Origin: Anaerolineae bacterium
Lineage (GTDB): Bacteria > Chloroflexota > Anaerolineae > Anaerolineales > Villigracilaceae
Direction: 5' to 3'
DNA: 64,000 nucleotides
NCBI GenBank assembly: GCA_022013685.1
Contig: JAKLPV010000047.1
Coordinates: 42,043 to 106,042, forward strand
Shown here: positions 63,712 to 64,000 of the stretch, piece by piece
Numbering within the stretch: the first letter of the stretch is position 1
Layout: every line of letters begins with the position of its first letter
The notes under the pieces: model-generated
What the model was told of the DNA's origin: nothing
Seen by the model: the letters and a program-made list of their open reading frames with translations, nothing else
Databases searched by the model: none
Translations under genes and position numbers: made by a program

Positions 63712-63792
63712 TCTTATTTTCGTAGCAAGGTTCGTTTTTTACACTTTTATGCCGTTTTTTATGATTCGGCCATTGATTGCACAACCATTACG

Positions 63793-63981
63793 TTAGGAAT
63801 GCCGAAAAAATAACTTACTCTTTTCATACCAGCTTTTTTTCTTTCCTGTAGAGCTTTTGATTCTGTACATCAAGTGGGGCGAAAAAAGCCCATTTTGATA
63901 CCTCTTTAGCCATGTTGTTAGCTCAAAAACACGTGTTGTGGCGTCCAAATAGGGTGTGTTTTCGAGAATTATAGAGACCAT
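63793..63981 (-). pseudogene. Short frame ending at the IS junction, possible gene fragment
   Basis: 62 codons (MVSIILENTPYLDATTRVFE) whose stop codon lies exactly at the outer edge of the right terminal repeat. It may be the start of a gene interrupted by the insertion. No family recognised; AT-rich. Low confidence. Confidence 0.25.
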
Positions 63982-64000
63982 CTGGTAGCAGAAAACTTTG

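Larger units (their letters stand above)
60381..63792. mobile_element. IS4/IS1380-like element with a nested IS110 element
   Basis: The two ends are inverted copies. The left starts CGTAACGGTTGTGCAATCA and the right, read inward, CGTAATGGTTGTGCAATCA; further in both have ATAAAAAACGGCA, over about 50 bp. Inside lie an IS4-superfamily transposase (minus strand) and an IS110 transposase (plus strand). The IS4-like transposase stop codon lies in the left repeat, so the repeats belong to that element and IS110 probably inserted between the transposase start and the right end. Flanks CTAG and TTAG may be a diverged 4-bp target duplication. Confidence 0.6.

Overview
The window looks like a chromosomal segment of a Chloroflexota bacterium, probably class Anaerolineae. 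The grounds are inference: moderately high GC, many small alpha/beta hydrolases and lipoproteins, a BMP-type nucleoside ABC transporter, class III cyclases fused to AAA ATPase and TPR modules, a eukaryote-type citrate synthase, and a CIRCE-controlled groESL. No rRNA or tRNA gene was recognised, so the placement rests on protein resemblance from memory.

Layout. Positions 1-3666 (minus strand) hold ffh, rpsP, khpA, rimM and dprA, a translation/secretion housekeeping run in which trmD is missing (it lies at 34608). Positions 3781-10153 (minus) hold an S51-like protein with a cysteinyl-tRNA-synthetase-type tail, a probable selenoprotein peroxiredoxin with an in-frame TGA at its redox-active site, two membrane-anchored hydrolases, a family 5 uracil-DNA glycosylase, a GH5-like glycosidase and queA. 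Positions 10245-15739 carry sensory and surface genes: an FG-GAP-like lipoprotein, a PhnD-like binding lipoprotein coupled to a HAMP-cyclase, and a YwaF-like membrane protein. Positions 15927-26595 are central metabolism: citrate synthase, malate dehydrogenase, thioredoxin reductase, aspartate ammonia-lyase and a large secreted, membrane-anchored pullulanase.

Positions 26687-34528 hold a complete BMP-family nucleoside importer (two permeases, a double-ATPase subunit and a lipoprotein), then an MFS carrier translationally coupled to an orphan BMP-like protein. Positions 34608-42642 carry trmD, two TPR membrane proteins, groES-groEL with a perfect CIRCE operator, lgt, a nucleoside-phosphorylase-like protein and a CinA-type amidase. 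Positions 42658-48962 hold two tandem cyclase-ATPase-TPR paralogues; the second has lost a metal-binding Asp. Then come hisE, L-lactate dehydrogenase, a nucleotidyltransferase and thioredoxin.

From about 51830 the window becomes accessory: an OLD-family ATPase/Toprim nuclease, a small membrane protein, an unusual Hsp70-HEAT fusion, and a pile-up of insertion sequences. The IS group comprises an IS256 element, a truncated ISAzo13, and an IS4/IS1380-like element that appears to contain a nested, frameshifted IS110 element.

Most notable: (1) the UGA-encoded UxxC peroxiredoxin with a SECIS-like hairpin; (2) a dispersed intergenic hairpin family with covarying stems; (3) the active/degenerate cyclase pair; (4) the Hsp70-HEAT fusion; (5) three genes whose -10 box ends exactly 6 nt before ATG, predicting leaderless mRNAs; (6) a candidate bridge-RNA region next to the IS110 transposase.
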